DNA from: Paludibacteraceae bacterium
GTDB lineage: Bacteria > Bacteroidota > Bacteroidia > Bacteroidales > Paludibacteraceae
NCBI GenBank assembly: GCA_017962085.1
Contig: JAGCWA010000059.1
Span: 62,001 to 126,000, forward strand
DNA: 64,000 nt
Reading direction: 5' to 3'
Shown: piece by piece, positions 32,201-40,200 of the stretch
Layout: the number at the start of each line of letters is the position of its first letter
Position numbering within the stretch: position 1 is the first letter of the stretch
Program-made: the position numbers and the translations under genes
Notes under the pieces: generated by a model
Seen by the model: the letters and a program-made list of their open reading frames with translations, nothing else
Told to the model about the DNA's origin: nothing
Databases searched by the model: none

Positions 32201-32293
32201 TCCGCGGACGAGGAGCGTGCGTTGAGCGTGCCGTCCAAGGGTGTTTATGTGGTTCGGACGAGCGGAGGGGAGAGGTCCGTGCTGGTGCGCTAA
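23234..32293 (+). CDS. Giant secreted repeat protein 1 (9 modules, about 52 26-residue repeats)
   Basis: 3019 residues. Signal peptide MRKIITAFMMMLCAVCMASA, then nine modules starting near nt 23297, 24455, 25919, 26855, 27762, 28431, 29192, 30254 and 31325. Each module opens with a ~100-residue domain (NYLTFTAEED..., Asp-box-like YSLDGGETW, LAHKGDKALL, MTGKVAASGSVMSLIDG). A run of 26-residue repeats follows (consensus MFSGCTSLTQAPELPATTLA plus six variable residues containing CY): 8, 12, 5, 5, 2, 3, 7, 7 and 3 copies. Each module closes with a cap (CTNLSEI.VSF..W, VAPTGTFICPKALPLEYG, RIPEGWTVKYIED). The repeat period and MFSGC-SL core fit the DUF285/BspA-like 26-residue surface repeat family. 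The last ~70 residues (GEVSLYDMSGKRV ... KGVYVVRTSGG) look like a type IX secretion sorting tail. Adhesion or surface display is inference. Confidence 0.85.
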   Translation: MRKIITAFMMMLCAVCMASAANYLTFTAEEDSSTFGIMNKGNYPSLLYSTDGGENWSFLAGSTPILAHKGDKALLKADCPNGFSANRDCYSTFTMTGKVAASGSVMSLVDGTGLSTEIPNNYCFQKLFSGCTSLTQAPELPATTLANYCYYEMFSGCTSLTQAPELPATTLSNYCYCEMFSGCTSLTQAPELPATKLSQYCYWGMFSGCTSLTQAPELSATTLAGYCYQSMFSGCTSLTQAPELSATTLTGYCYQDMFSGCTSLTKAPKLQSTTLAPCCYLGMFSGCTSLTQAPELPATTLAENCYVNMFSGCASLTQAPNLPATTLANRCYMSMFSGCTNLSRIHVSFDSWNGGAGTLDWVKDVAPAGTFICPDALPLECGKNRIPSGWKVKKIIDGDSVDVPVNYNYLTFTAEEDGSTFGIVNKKNNDPDVQYSLDGGKTWTALSGGDTVVLAHKGDKALLRGGNSQFFSKDQYQYSSFTMTGKVAASGSVMSLIDGIGLSTKIPCNYCFYSLFSGCAGLTQAPEMPATTLSNYCYWKMFFGCTSLTQASELPATTLTGNCYESMFSGCTSLTQAPALPATTLTEKCYYEMFSGCASLTQAPELPATTLIGNCYESMFSGCASLRQAPALPATTLTEKCYYRMFSGCASLTQAPALPATTLANYCYYEMFSGCTSLTQAPALSATTLAEWSCSGMFKNCAGLTQAPILLATTLAYYCYYEMFSGCTSLTQAPELPATTLAEYCYNRMFLGCASLTQAPELPATTLIKSCYEGMFKGCTSLTKAPKLQSTTLAIFCYRDMFSGCTSLTQAPALPATKLAESCYANMFSGCAKVSEIHVSFEDWGYYWATTGWLKDVAPTGTFICPKALPLEYGVDRIPEGWTVKYIDDTVAAETNYLTFTAEEDGSSFGIVNNEGNNPDVQYSLDGGKTWTALAAGDTITLAHKGDKALLRGDNPEGFSKDYEIYSSFTMTGKIAASGSVMSLIDGMGKTLVIPSLYCFYKLFSGCTSLTQAPELPATTLAGCCYQYMFKGCTSLTQAPALPAMTLADRCYQYMFEGCTSLTQAPALPATTLSEWCYGYMFKGCTSLTQAPELPATTLVSACYQYMFSGCTSLTQAPKLPAPELLANSNAKNSCYLGMFSGCTNLSEISVAFVEWKDSSDQEDNTYRWVENVAPTGTFICPKALPLEYGEDRIPEGWTVKYIEDLANYLTFTAEEDSSSFGIVNNGDNNPDVQYSLDGGATWIALSGGKMVTLAHKGDKALLKGNNPQGFSKNYDQYSSFKMTGKVAASGSVMSLIDGVGLSTEIPNSHCFFVLFEYCRGLTQAPELPATTLTELCYWYMFRSCTSLKQAPELPAMTLANKCYCLMFSGCTSLTQAPALPATTLAPYCYRNMFSGCKGLTQAPELPATTLAESCYYNMFEDCTSLTRAPHLPATTLADYCYMGMFSGCTSLSQISVSFDDWGENRGTYGWVSNVAPTGTFICPNALAQRYGEDRIPVGWTLEYNRIDPNYLTFTAEEDGSSFGIVNINNNNPDVQYSLDGGKTWTALAEGDTVVLAHKGDKALLKGNNPEGFSFSKLDNSSFRMTGKVAASGSVMSLIDGVGVSTEVPGNFCFYKLFQGCTSLTQAPELPATILADNCYWGMFYHCTSLTQAPELPATTLAEGCYYEMFSGCTSLSEIKVPFDDWNHGDYTAEWVIDVAPTGTFICPKALPLEYGWESIPEGWTVKYIEDMANYLTFTAEEDGSTFGIVNNAGNNPDLQYSLDGGKTWTALAGGDSVLLAHKGDKALLKGDNPQGFSKSFYQPTFKMTGKVAASGSVMSLICGTGLSTEILGNSCFVNLFKDCTSLTQAPELPATILTEYCYDGMFSGCTSLTQAPELPATTLDYVCYANMFEGCTGLTQAPKLPATTLLEGCYANMFSGCTSLSEINVSFEDWDYGMGTGRWVTNVAPTGTFICPKALALEYGENRIPEGWTVKYIDDTVAAEPNYLTFTAEEDGSTFGIVNNGDNNPDVQYSLDGGETWTALAAGDTITLAHKGDKALLRGNNPEGFSKDIKICSSFTMTGKIAASGSVMSLIDGTGLSTEIPNEYCFCRLFRACTSLTRAPELPATKLARGCYESMFSGCTSLTQAPELPATTLASCCYEFMFSGCTSLTQAPALPATTLAESCYDGMFSGCTSLSQAPELPATTLAPTCYCEMFSGCTSLTQAPELPATTLVEGCYYGMFKGCTSLTEAPELPATTLAGYCYSSMFKGCTSLTEAPELPATTLADYCYSSMFYGCTNLSQIDVAFEEWPINEGTYNYVANVAPTGTFICPKTLALEYGISRIPEGWTVKYIEDMPNYLTFTAEEDGSTFRIVNNGDNNPDVQYSLDGGETWTALAAGDTITLAHKGDKALLRGNNPEGFSKDGNQYSTFKMTGKVAASGSVMSLIDGTGLSTEIPGNYCFYSLFSGCTGLTQTPELPAMTLANYCYGYMFSGCTSLTQAPKLPATTLAVGCYSFMFSGCTSLTQAPELPATTLAEDCYSFMFSGCTGLTQAPKLPATTLADACYYEMFSGCTSLTQAPELPATNLAASCYWRMFSGCTSLTQAPELPATTLAEDCYSFMFSGCTGLAQAPELPATTLAYGCYNGIFVGCESLSQIRVSFDEWSYAFTGDWAVRVAPTGTFICPKDLPLEYGDSRIPEGWTVKYIEDTVAVEANYLTFTAEEDGSTFGIVNKDNNPDIQYSLDGGETWTALAAGDTITLAHKGDKALLKGNNPGGFSKYWEQYSTFKMTGKVAASGSVMSLIDGVGLSTEIPNGECFNSLFKDCASLTQAPELPATKLQWSCYESMFAGCTSLTQAPELPATNLAASCYWRMFSGCTSLLQAPELPATNLLEKSSYALMFSGCTSLSEINVSFEYWDYGMGTEEWVKDVAPTGTFICPKTLPLEYGESRIPEGWTVKYIEDGSGVNTTLADNISVWSDDLTIFVRGAEGEVSLYDMSGKRVAVSNSADEERALSVPSKGVYVVRTSGGERSVLVR
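29903..30058 (+). repeat. Fresh 78-bp tandem duplication inside giant gene 1
   Basis: 29903-29980 and 29981-30058 are in-frame copies of one repeat unit and differ at a single base (GGT versus GAT codon). The other units of the gene differ from each other much more, so this duplication is recent. Confidence 0.9.
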
Positions 32294-32340
32294 GGCGGCG
32301 CTGGCGGGGAAATATTAGTGTAGAATAAAATTTTTAAGTT

Positions 32341-35300
32341 ATGAGAAAAATATTTACTGCTTTCATGATGATGCTTTGCGCCGTCTGTATGGCGAGCGCG
32401 GCCAATTACCTCACCTTTACGGCGGAGGAGGATAGTTCTACGTTCGGAATAGATTTCGGGAAAAATATCAATCCTAACGTGCAGTATTCGTTAGATGGTG
32501 GGAATACATGGAAAGAGTTAACGAATGGAGACACGGCCGTGTTAGTCCATAAGGGAGACAAGGCCTTGTTGAAAGGAAATAATCCGCACGAGTTCTCAAG
32601 GTCTACGGAACCATACTCCAGCGCCAGTTTTACGATGACAGGTAAGATTGCGGCTAGTGGTAGTGTGATGAGCCTGATTGATGGAGTAGGCCTTTCCACA
32701 GAAATTCCTTGCGATTTCTGTTTTTATTCTTTGTTTAGACTTTGTGCTAATTTGACTCAAGCCCCTGAATTGCCTGCCACGAAATTGACTAAAGGTTGTT
32801 ATTTAAAGATGTTCTCAAGTTGCATGAGTCTGACGCAAGCACCCGAATTACCAGCTACTACATTGGCTGAACATTGTTATGAATCTATGTTCTGGAATTG
32901 CACTGGCCTGACACAAACTCCCGAATTACCTGCGACTACATTGGCTGATAGTTGTTATTTTGGAATGTTCTATGGATGTACCAGTCTGACGCAAGCCCCC
33001 GAATTGCCAGCCACGACATTGACTATATATTGTTACGAATCTATGTTCTATGGATGTACCAGTCTGACGCAAGCCCCCGAATTGCCTGCTACAGTGTTGG
33101 CGGGAAATTGTTATGATGAAATGTTCTCAGGATGCACCAGTTTGACGCAAGCCCCCGAATTATCAGCTACAACAATGGCCAAAGCCTGTTATTATGGAAT
33201 GTTCAGAGGATGTACCAGTCTGACGCAAGCCCCCAAACTGCCTGCTACGACATTAGCTAAATTGTGTTATAGTTATATGTTCTCTAACTGTTCCAGTCTG
33301 ACGCAAGCCCCCGAATTGCCAGCCACAACGTTGGCAGATGGTTGTTATGGAGGAATGTTCTCAGGTTGCACCAGCCTGACACAAGCCCCCGAATTGCCAG
33401 CTACAACGTTGGCTAATAATTGTTATAATAGCATGTTCTCAGGTTGCACCAGTCTGACGCAAGCCCCCGAATTGCCAGTTACAGCATTGGCTGAAAGATG
33501 TTATTCTGGAATGTTCTATCTTTGCACCAGTCTGACGCAAGCACCCGAACTGCCAGCCACGACATTGACTATATATTGTTACGAATCTATGTTCCAAGGT
33601 TGCATCAGTCTGACGCAAGCCCCCGAACTGCCTGCTACCACATTGGATGCATACTGTTATAAAGATATGTTCGCGAGTTGCGCTAGTTTGACGCAAGCCC
33701 CTGAATTGCCTGCCACGACACTAAAAAAACAATGTTATTATGGGATGTTTTATGGTTGCAAAAACCTATCCCAGATCCATGTTTCATTTGAAAGTTGGGG
33801 TAATAATGAGGAGACTAATGGATGGGTTCAATACGTCGCCAGTACCGGTACCTTCATCTGCCCGAAAGACCTGCCCCTCGAGTATAGAATAAGCAGGATA
33901 CCAAAGGGTTGGACAGCGCAATATGTCGATGATACGGTTGCTATCCATGATACGGTTGCTATCCATGATACGGTTGTGGTGGAGACCAACTACCTCACCT
34001 TCACGGCGGAGGAGGATGGCTCTTCGTTCGGAATCGTGAACAACGGCGGCAACAACCCAGACGTGCAGTATTCATTGGACGGTGGGAAGACATGGACTGC
34101 CTTGGCTGGAGGCGACTCGGTCTTATTAGCCCATAAGGGAGACAAGGCTTTGCTGAAGGGAAACAATCCTCAAGGTTTCTCGAAGGATTATGATCATTAT
34201 TCAGCCTTTAAGATGATAGGGAAAGTGGCCGCCAGCGGTAGTGTGATGAGTTTAATCGACAGCACAGGCCTCTCCACAAAGATTCCTAAGAGTTACTGCT
34301 TCTTGTATTTGTTTAAGGATTGCACGAGTCTGACGCAAGCCCCTGAATTGCCAGCTACCACGTTGGTTGAGTCTTGCTACGTTGAGATGTTCTCAGGCTG
34401 CACGAGTCTGACGCAAGCACCCGAATTGCCAGCCACGACGTTGGCAGATGGTTGTTATTATGGCATGTTCTCAGATTGCACCAGTCTGACGCAAGCCCCT
34501 GAACTGCCGGTCACGTCACTCTCTTTTTATTGTTATGCGGGTATGTTCAGCGGTTGTACCAGCCTGACGCAGGCTCCTGAGTTGCCTGCTACGACATTGG
34601 CTGAAGGTTGTTATGCAACTATGTTCTGGAATTGCACCAGCCTGACGCGGGCCCCGGAATTGCCTGCTACGACATTGGCTGTTGATTGTTATCGCAATAT
34701 GTTCCAAGGTTGCACTAGCCTGACGCAAGCCCCAGAATTGCCGGCTACGACGTTGGCTGATAATTGTTATTTCGGGATGTTCAAAGGTTGCGCCAGTCTG
34801 ACGCAAGCTCCTGAACTACCTGCCACTACGCTGAACAGGGGATGTTATTCCGAGATGTTCATAAGTTGCACCAGCCTGTCGGAAATCAAAGTCTCCTTTG
34901 ATGATTGGAAAGACGAGGATTACACTCTTGAATGGGTCGTAGACGTAGCCCCTACCGGCACCTTCATCTGTCCGAAAACGTTGGCTCTCGAATATGGAAT
35001 AAGCTGGATCCCTGAGGGTTGGACGGTGAAATATATAGAGGACATGGCCAACTACCTCACTTTCACAGCCGAAGAGGATAGTTCCACGTTCGGATTTGTG
35101 AACGCAAGGAAAAATAATCCGAACGTGCAGTATTCGTTGGATGGCGGGGAGACATGGACCTCATTGGCCGAAGGTAAAACGGTCGTATTAGCCCATAAGG
35201 GAGACAAGGCCTTGTTGCGAGGAGATAATCCCAAAGGTTTCTCAAAGGATTGGTATCAGTATTCATATTTTAAGATGACAGGGAAAGTGGCCGCCAGCGG

Positions 35301-37008
35301 TAGCGTGATGAGCCTAATCGATGGAATAGGTCTTTCCACAAAAATTCCTGATAGCAGTTCTTTCTATAGTTTATTCGGCGATTGCACCAGTCTGACGCAG
35401 GCTCCGGAATTGCCTGCCACGACATTAAGGCCTGGTTGCTATTGGTATATGTTCTCAGGTTGCACGGGTCTAACGCAAGCCCCGGCGTTGCCTGCGACAA
35501 CATTGGCTGAAATTTGTTATGGTGATATGTTCGAAAATTGCACCAGTCTGACGCAAGCCCCGGAACTTCCTGCAACGACGTTGGAACCTACTTGTTATCA
35601 ATCTATGTTCGCGGGTTGCACCGGCCTGACACAAGCACCCGAATTGCCTGCTACCACATTGGCTATATTCTGTTATAAACTTATGTTTGCGGGTTGCACC
35701 AGCTTGACGCGAGCACCCGAATTACCTGCTGCCACATTGGTTGAATGGTGCTATGCACAAATGTTCGCAAATTGCTCAAATTTAACGGAGATCAATGTGT
35801 CCTTTGACGAATGGCCTGTCGATAACTATGCCACTCCTGACTGGGTTTTAGACGTAGCCCCTACCGGCACCTTCATCTGCCCGAAGGCATTGCATCTTGA
35901 GTGTGGTGCGAATAGGATCCCTGCAGGTTGGACGGTGAAATATATCGAAGATACGGTTGCGGCCAACTACCTCACCTTCTCGGCCGAGGAGGATGGTTCT
36001 TCGTTCGGGATTGTGAATAACGGTGACAACAACCCAGACGTGCAGTATTCTTTGGACGGTGGGGAGACGTGGACTGCCTTAACACAAGGTGACTCGGTCG
36101 TATTAGCCCATAAGGGAGACAAGGCTTTGCTGAGAGGAAATAATCCCGAAGGGCTCTCGAAGGATGGGAATCAATATTCAACATTTAAAATGACAGGGAA
36201 AGTGGCTGCCAGCGGTAGTGTGATGAGCCTAATCGATGGAGTAGGTGTTTCTACGGAGATTCCTAAAGCTGAATGTTTTAATAGTTTATTCAATGATTGC
36301 GCTAGTCTGACGCAAGCTCCGGAATTGCCAGCGACGAAATTGAACTGGCGCTGTTATGAATCTATGTTCGCTGGTTGCACCAGTCTGACGCAAGCCCCCG
36401 AATTGCCTGCTACGACATTGGTTGATGGTTGTTACTGGGAGATGTTCTCGGGTTGCACCAGTCTGACACAAGCCCCGGAATTGCCTGCCACGAAGACTGA
36501 TCGTTATTGTTATCAATACATGTTCTCTGGCTGCACCAGTCTGACGAAGGCCCCTGTATTGCCTGCCACGTTCTTGGCTGGTTATTGTTATTATAGCATG
36601 TTCTCCGGTTGCACCAGTTTGTCGGAAATCAATGTCTCATTTGATGAATGGTCTGACGTCTTCACTGGTGACTGGGCTGTAAGTGTAGCCCCTACCGGCA
36701 CCTTCATCTGCCCGAAAGAATTGCCTCTTGAGTATGGAGTGAGCAGGATACCGGAGGGTTGGACGGTGAAATATATAGAGGATGGTTCTGGCGTAAATAC
36801 CACCTTGGCCGACAACATCTCCGTATGGACCGATGGCCTCACCGTCTACGTCCATGGGGCGGAGGGGAAGGTCTCCCTCTATGACATGTCGGGCAAGAGA
36901 GTCGCAGTCTCCAACTCCAAGGCCGAGGAGCGTGCGCTGAGCGTCCCGGCTAAGGGTGTCTATGTGGTCCGGACGAATAATGGTACATCGGATGTGTTGG
37001 TGCGCTAA
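32341..37008 (+). CDS. Giant secreted repeat protein 2 (4 modules, about 29 repeats)
   Basis: 1555 residues, 47 bp after giant gene 1, probably in the same transcript. Signal peptide MRKIFTAFMMMLCAVCMASA. Modules start near nt 32401, 33987, 35048 and 35965 and hold about 13, 7, 5 and 4 repeats; the 13-repeat run is the longest in the locus. Between modules 1 and 2 the linker is expanded by a tandem 18-bp duplication (IHDTVAIHDTV). Module 2 has the variant MIGKVAASGSV, shared with module 4 of protein 4 and preceded there by the same FSKDYDHYSAFK. The C-terminal tail (GKVSLYDMSGKRVAV, KGVYVVRTNNGT) is of the sorting type. Homologues of unknown ligand; see gene 1 for the module plan. Confidence 0.85.
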   Translation: MRKIFTAFMMMLCAVCMASAANYLTFTAEEDSSTFGIDFGKNINPNVQYSLDGGNTWKELTNGDTAVLVHKGDKALLKGNNPHEFSRSTEPYSSASFTMTGKIAASGSVMSLIDGVGLSTEIPCDFCFYSLFRLCANLTQAPELPATKLTKGCYLKMFSSCMSLTQAPELPATTLAEHCYESMFWNCTGLTQTPELPATTLADSCYFGMFYGCTSLTQAPELPATTLTIYCYESMFYGCTSLTQAPELPATVLAGNCYDEMFSGCTSLTQAPELSATTMAKACYYGMFRGCTSLTQAPKLPATTLAKLCYSYMFSNCSSLTQAPELPATTLADGCYGGMFSGCTSLTQAPELPATTLANNCYNSMFSGCTSLTQAPELPVTALAERCYSGMFYLCTSLTQAPELPATTLTIYCYESMFQGCISLTQAPELPATTLDAYCYKDMFASCASLTQAPELPATTLKKQCYYGMFYGCKNLSQIHVSFESWGNNEETNGWVQYVASTGTFICPKDLPLEYRISRIPKGWTAQYVDDTVAIHDTVAIHDTVVVETNYLTFTAEEDGSSFGIVNNGGNNPDVQYSLDGGKTWTALAGGDSVLLAHKGDKALLKGNNPQGFSKDYDHYSAFKMIGKVAASGSVMSLIDSTGLSTKIPKSYCFLYLFKDCTSLTQAPELPATTLVESCYVEMFSGCTSLTQAPELPATTLADGCYYGMFSDCTSLTQAPELPVTSLSFYCYAGMFSGCTSLTQAPELPATTLAEGCYATMFWNCTSLTRAPELPATTLAVDCYRNMFQGCTSLTQAPELPATTLADNCYFGMFKGCASLTQAPELPATTLNRGCYSEMFISCTSLSEIKVSFDDWKDEDYTLEWVVDVAPTGTFICPKTLALEYGISWIPEGWTVKYIEDMANYLTFTAEEDSSTFGFVNARKNNPNVQYSLDGGETWTSLAEGKTVVLAHKGDKALLRGDNPKGFSKDWYQYSYFKMTGKVAASGSVMSLIDGIGLSTKIPDSSSFYSLFGDCTSLTQAPELPATTLRPGCYWYMFSGCTGLTQAPALPATTLAEICYGDMFENCTSLTQAPELPATTLEPTCYQSMFAGCTGLTQAPELPATTLAIFCYKLMFAGCTSLTRAPELPAATLVEWCYAQMFANCSNLTEINVSFDEWPVDNYATPDWVLDVAPTGTFICPKALHLECGANRIPAGWTVKYIEDTVAANYLTFSAEEDGSSFGIVNNGDNNPDVQYSLDGGETWTALTQGDSVVLAHKGDKALLRGNNPEGLSKDGNQYSTFKMTGKVAASGSVMSLIDGVGVSTEIPKAECFNSLFNDCASLTQAPELPATKLNWRCYESMFAGCTSLTQAPELPATTLVDGCYWEMFSGCTSLTQAPELPATKTDRYCYQYMFSGCTSLTKAPVLPATFLAGYCYYSMFSGCTSLSEINVSFDEWSDVFTGDWAVSVAPTGTFICPKELPLEYGVSRIPEGWTVKYIEDGSGVNTTLADNISVWTDGLTVYVHGAEGKVSLYDMSGKRVAVSNSKAEERALSVPAKGVYVVRTNNGTSDVLVR
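33931..33976 (+). repeat. 18-bp linker duplication in giant gene 2
   Basis: GATACGGTTGCTATCCAT occurs at 33931-33948 and 33949-33966, with the first ten bases again at 33967-33976. It lengthens the inter-module linker by six residues per copy. Confidence 0.85.
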
Positions 37009-37040
37009 GGGGCACCAACGCAATCCGGTTATAAATACTA

Positions 37041-37233
37041 GGGTGTCGCCCTTTCAGGGCTATGATTGCACCGCCGCATTATTCACAGGGGTTTACACCC
37101 CTGCCTGGGGGATGTCGCCCTTTCAGGGCTATCAATAATGTGCCTGTCGTTTCACACACACACAGGGGTTCACACCCCTGCCTGTGTTGTCACCGCCCCG
37201 TTGGGGCTCAGGTCGTGCGGGTCGGGTAAGGAT
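37041..37233. repeat. Intergenic repeat site 3: GC-rich composite element inside the gene 2/gene 3 junction
   Basis: Holds two copies of GTCGCCCTTTCAGGGCTAT, the inverted repeat CAGGGGT-ttac-ACCCCTG with GCCTGGGGGATGTCGCCC, a second CAGGGGT-tcac-ACCCCTG and CCCCGTTGGGGCTCAGG. The sequence on both sides resembles the ~46-bp junctions found between the other giant genes, so the element appears to have entered such a junction. Confidence 0.7.
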
Positions 37234-37273
37234 GCGCTGGAGAGAAGTTTAAGTAGAAAAAAATATATAGCTT

Positions 37274-40200
37274 ATGAAGAAAATATTTACAGCTTTCATG
37301 ATGATGCTCTGCGCCGCATGTGTGGCGAGTGCGGCTAACTACCTGACCTTCACGGCTGCGGAGGATGGGTCTACGTTTGGAATAAAAAACACGTATAACG
37401 ACCCTGATGTCCAATACTCGTTGGATGACGGGGCGACGTGGAACCTCTTGGCGGATGGTGCCTCGATCCCTTTGGCAAAGAAAGGGGATAGGGCTTTGTT
37501 GAAGGGTAATAATCCTGAGGGCTTCTCCTCTGATTATTTGAATTGCACGCAATTCGTGATGTCCGGCTCCATCTCCGCCAGCGGAAGCGTGATGAGTTTG
37601 ATTGACGGTAAGGGTGAAAGCCTTACCATCCCGAACAAAAAATGTTTCTATTATTTGTTCAGCAATTGTGAAAGCTTGGTACAGGCGCCCGAACTGCCCG
37701 CCACCCATTTGGCGGATAGTTGCTATGCTAACATGTTCTATTTCTGTACCAACTTGGAGAAGGCGCCCGAACTACCTGCCACAGAGTTGGCGGAGTATTG
37801 TTATTTTGCCACGTTCGCCTGCTGCCGCAAAATGGTGGATGTGCCACAGTTGCCCGCCAGTGTGATGGTCAAGGGATGCTATAATTCCATGTTCCTCGGA
37901 TGCTATAGCTTGAAACAAGCACCCGAATTGCCTTCCACCGAGTTGGCCAATAGTTGCTACGCGAATATGTTCGCCTATTGCATCGGTTTGGAGAAAGCCC
38001 CTGAACTTCCGGCGACGGTAGTGGTGGACAGTTGTTATCTCTGTATGTTCTCCCGCTGTGACAGTCTGACGCAGGCGCCGGCACTGCCTGCCACCGAGTT
38101 GGCGTACAGGTGCTACTATAGCATGTTCGATTATTGCGTATCCCTGGAGGTCGCGCCTGAATTGCCGGCCACAACATTGGCGGAGCAGTGTTACTACAAT
38201 ATGTTCTCGGAATGTTTCAGTCTGAAAAAGGCTCCGGAACTGCCCGCCACCGAGTTGGTGAAGGGTTGCTACACGTTCATGTTCCATGATTGCACAAGCC
38301 TCTCTGAAGTCAAAGCGCACTTCACTTCGTGGGAATATGTGGGCTATACTTATTGGTTGTCGGCAGTCGCCTGGCCGGGTACATTCTATTGCCCGAGGGA
38401 ACTTGCCAAAGACACCTTCCCTTCTGATATTCCTTACAGATGGGTGGTGAAATACAATGAGGGGATCGACACCACCGCCAACTACCTTACTTTCACGGCC
38501 GAGGAGGATGGCTCATCCTTCATGATAGAGCACCACTATATGGAGAGATTCCCGAATATCCGGTATTCCTTGGATGGCGGAGAGTCGTGGGCCGCTTTGA
38601 TGTATGGTGACACGGTTTTCTTGCCGAAGAAAGGGGACAGGGCGATGTTGAGTGGAAATAATCCGGCGGGTCTTTCTCAGTCTTACACCTCATATTCGAG
38701 CTTCATCATGAATGGGAAAATAGCGGCCAGCGGTAGTGTGATGAGCCTGATTGACGTGGATGGCCTTTCCACGGAAATCCCTAACGGACATTGCTTCTGT
38801 CGATTGTTCGAGGGTTGCACCAGTCTGACGCAAGCCCCTGAATTACCAGCCACGACATTGACAGAGAAGTGTTACGGCGAAATGTTCTTGGGTTGCACCA
38901 GCCTGTCGGAAATCCATGTCTCATTTTCTGACTGGGGTTCTGACTCGTGGACTGGTAGTTGGGTGAAAGACGTTGCCCCGACCGGCACCTTCATCTGCCC
39001 GTACACCCTGCCTCTGCGCTATGGAGAGAGCTGGATACCGAAGGATTGGGCGGTGAAATATGCTGGGGGTGAAGCCAACTACCTCACCTTCACCGCTGAG
39101 GAGGATGGTTCTACGTTCGGAATCATAAATAACGATGGAAATAATCCGAATATCCAGTACTCATTAGATGGCGGGTCGACATGGTCCGTATTAACAGCTG
39201 ACGATTTGGTTACCTTGCGGAAGAAAGGTGATCAAGCCATGTTGAGGGGATTAAATCCTAATGGATTCTCTCGCATGGAGACATCTGTGAAAATCTCTCG
39301 TTTCAAGATGACCGGCAAGATCGCGGCCAGCGGAAGCGTGATGAGCCTTGTGGACGGAGTGGGCAACTCAACCGTTATCCCTGTCAAGGGATGTTTCAAA
39401 AATCTCTTCTCTATGTGTTCCTGCCTTACGCAGGCTCCTGAGTTGCCTGCTACTACGTTGACCGATTATTGCTATAGTGGAATGTTCAATCAATGTACTG
39501 GTCTGAAAAAGGTCCCTGCATTGCCCGCCACGACGTTGAAACCTGACTGTTATGATGGAATGTTCGCGGATTGCACCAGTCTGATCGAAGCTCCTGAGAT
39601 GTCTGCTACGACGCTGGACGAGTATTGCTACAGCTATATGTTCTTGGGGTGTAAAAAGCTAAAAAATGCCCCTGCATTGCCAGCCACGAAATTGGCATAT
39701 GCTTGTTACGCGTCCATGTTCGATGGTTGCGTCAGCCTAACTGAAGCTCCGGAATTGCCGGCCACGGAGTTGGCGGAGTCCTGTTATGAAGAGATGTTCA
39801 AAGGGTGCAAAAGTTTAAAGAAAGCACCTGCACTGCCCGCTCCTGTATTGGTTAATATGTGTTACAATAGAATGTTCTGGGGCTGTGCGAATTTGTCTGA
39901 GATTGAAGTCTCCATCGAGGACTGGATTCTTGAAGGATCGTACGGGAACACAGCCTATGAATGGGTATATAACGTTGCGCCGACCGGCACCTTCGTCTGC
40001 CCGAAAGCCTTGCCGCTGGAGTATGGTTCGTGCAGAATACCGGATGGTTGGACGGTGAAATATCTTGACGATACGGCTGTGGTCGTGTATGTGGTCGGCC
40101 AGCTCTCCTTCACCGCTGAGGAGGAAGAATCCACATTCGAATTGGTGAATAATGGTAACACCCCGAATGTCGAGTACTCCAAGGATGGGGGAAAAACTTG

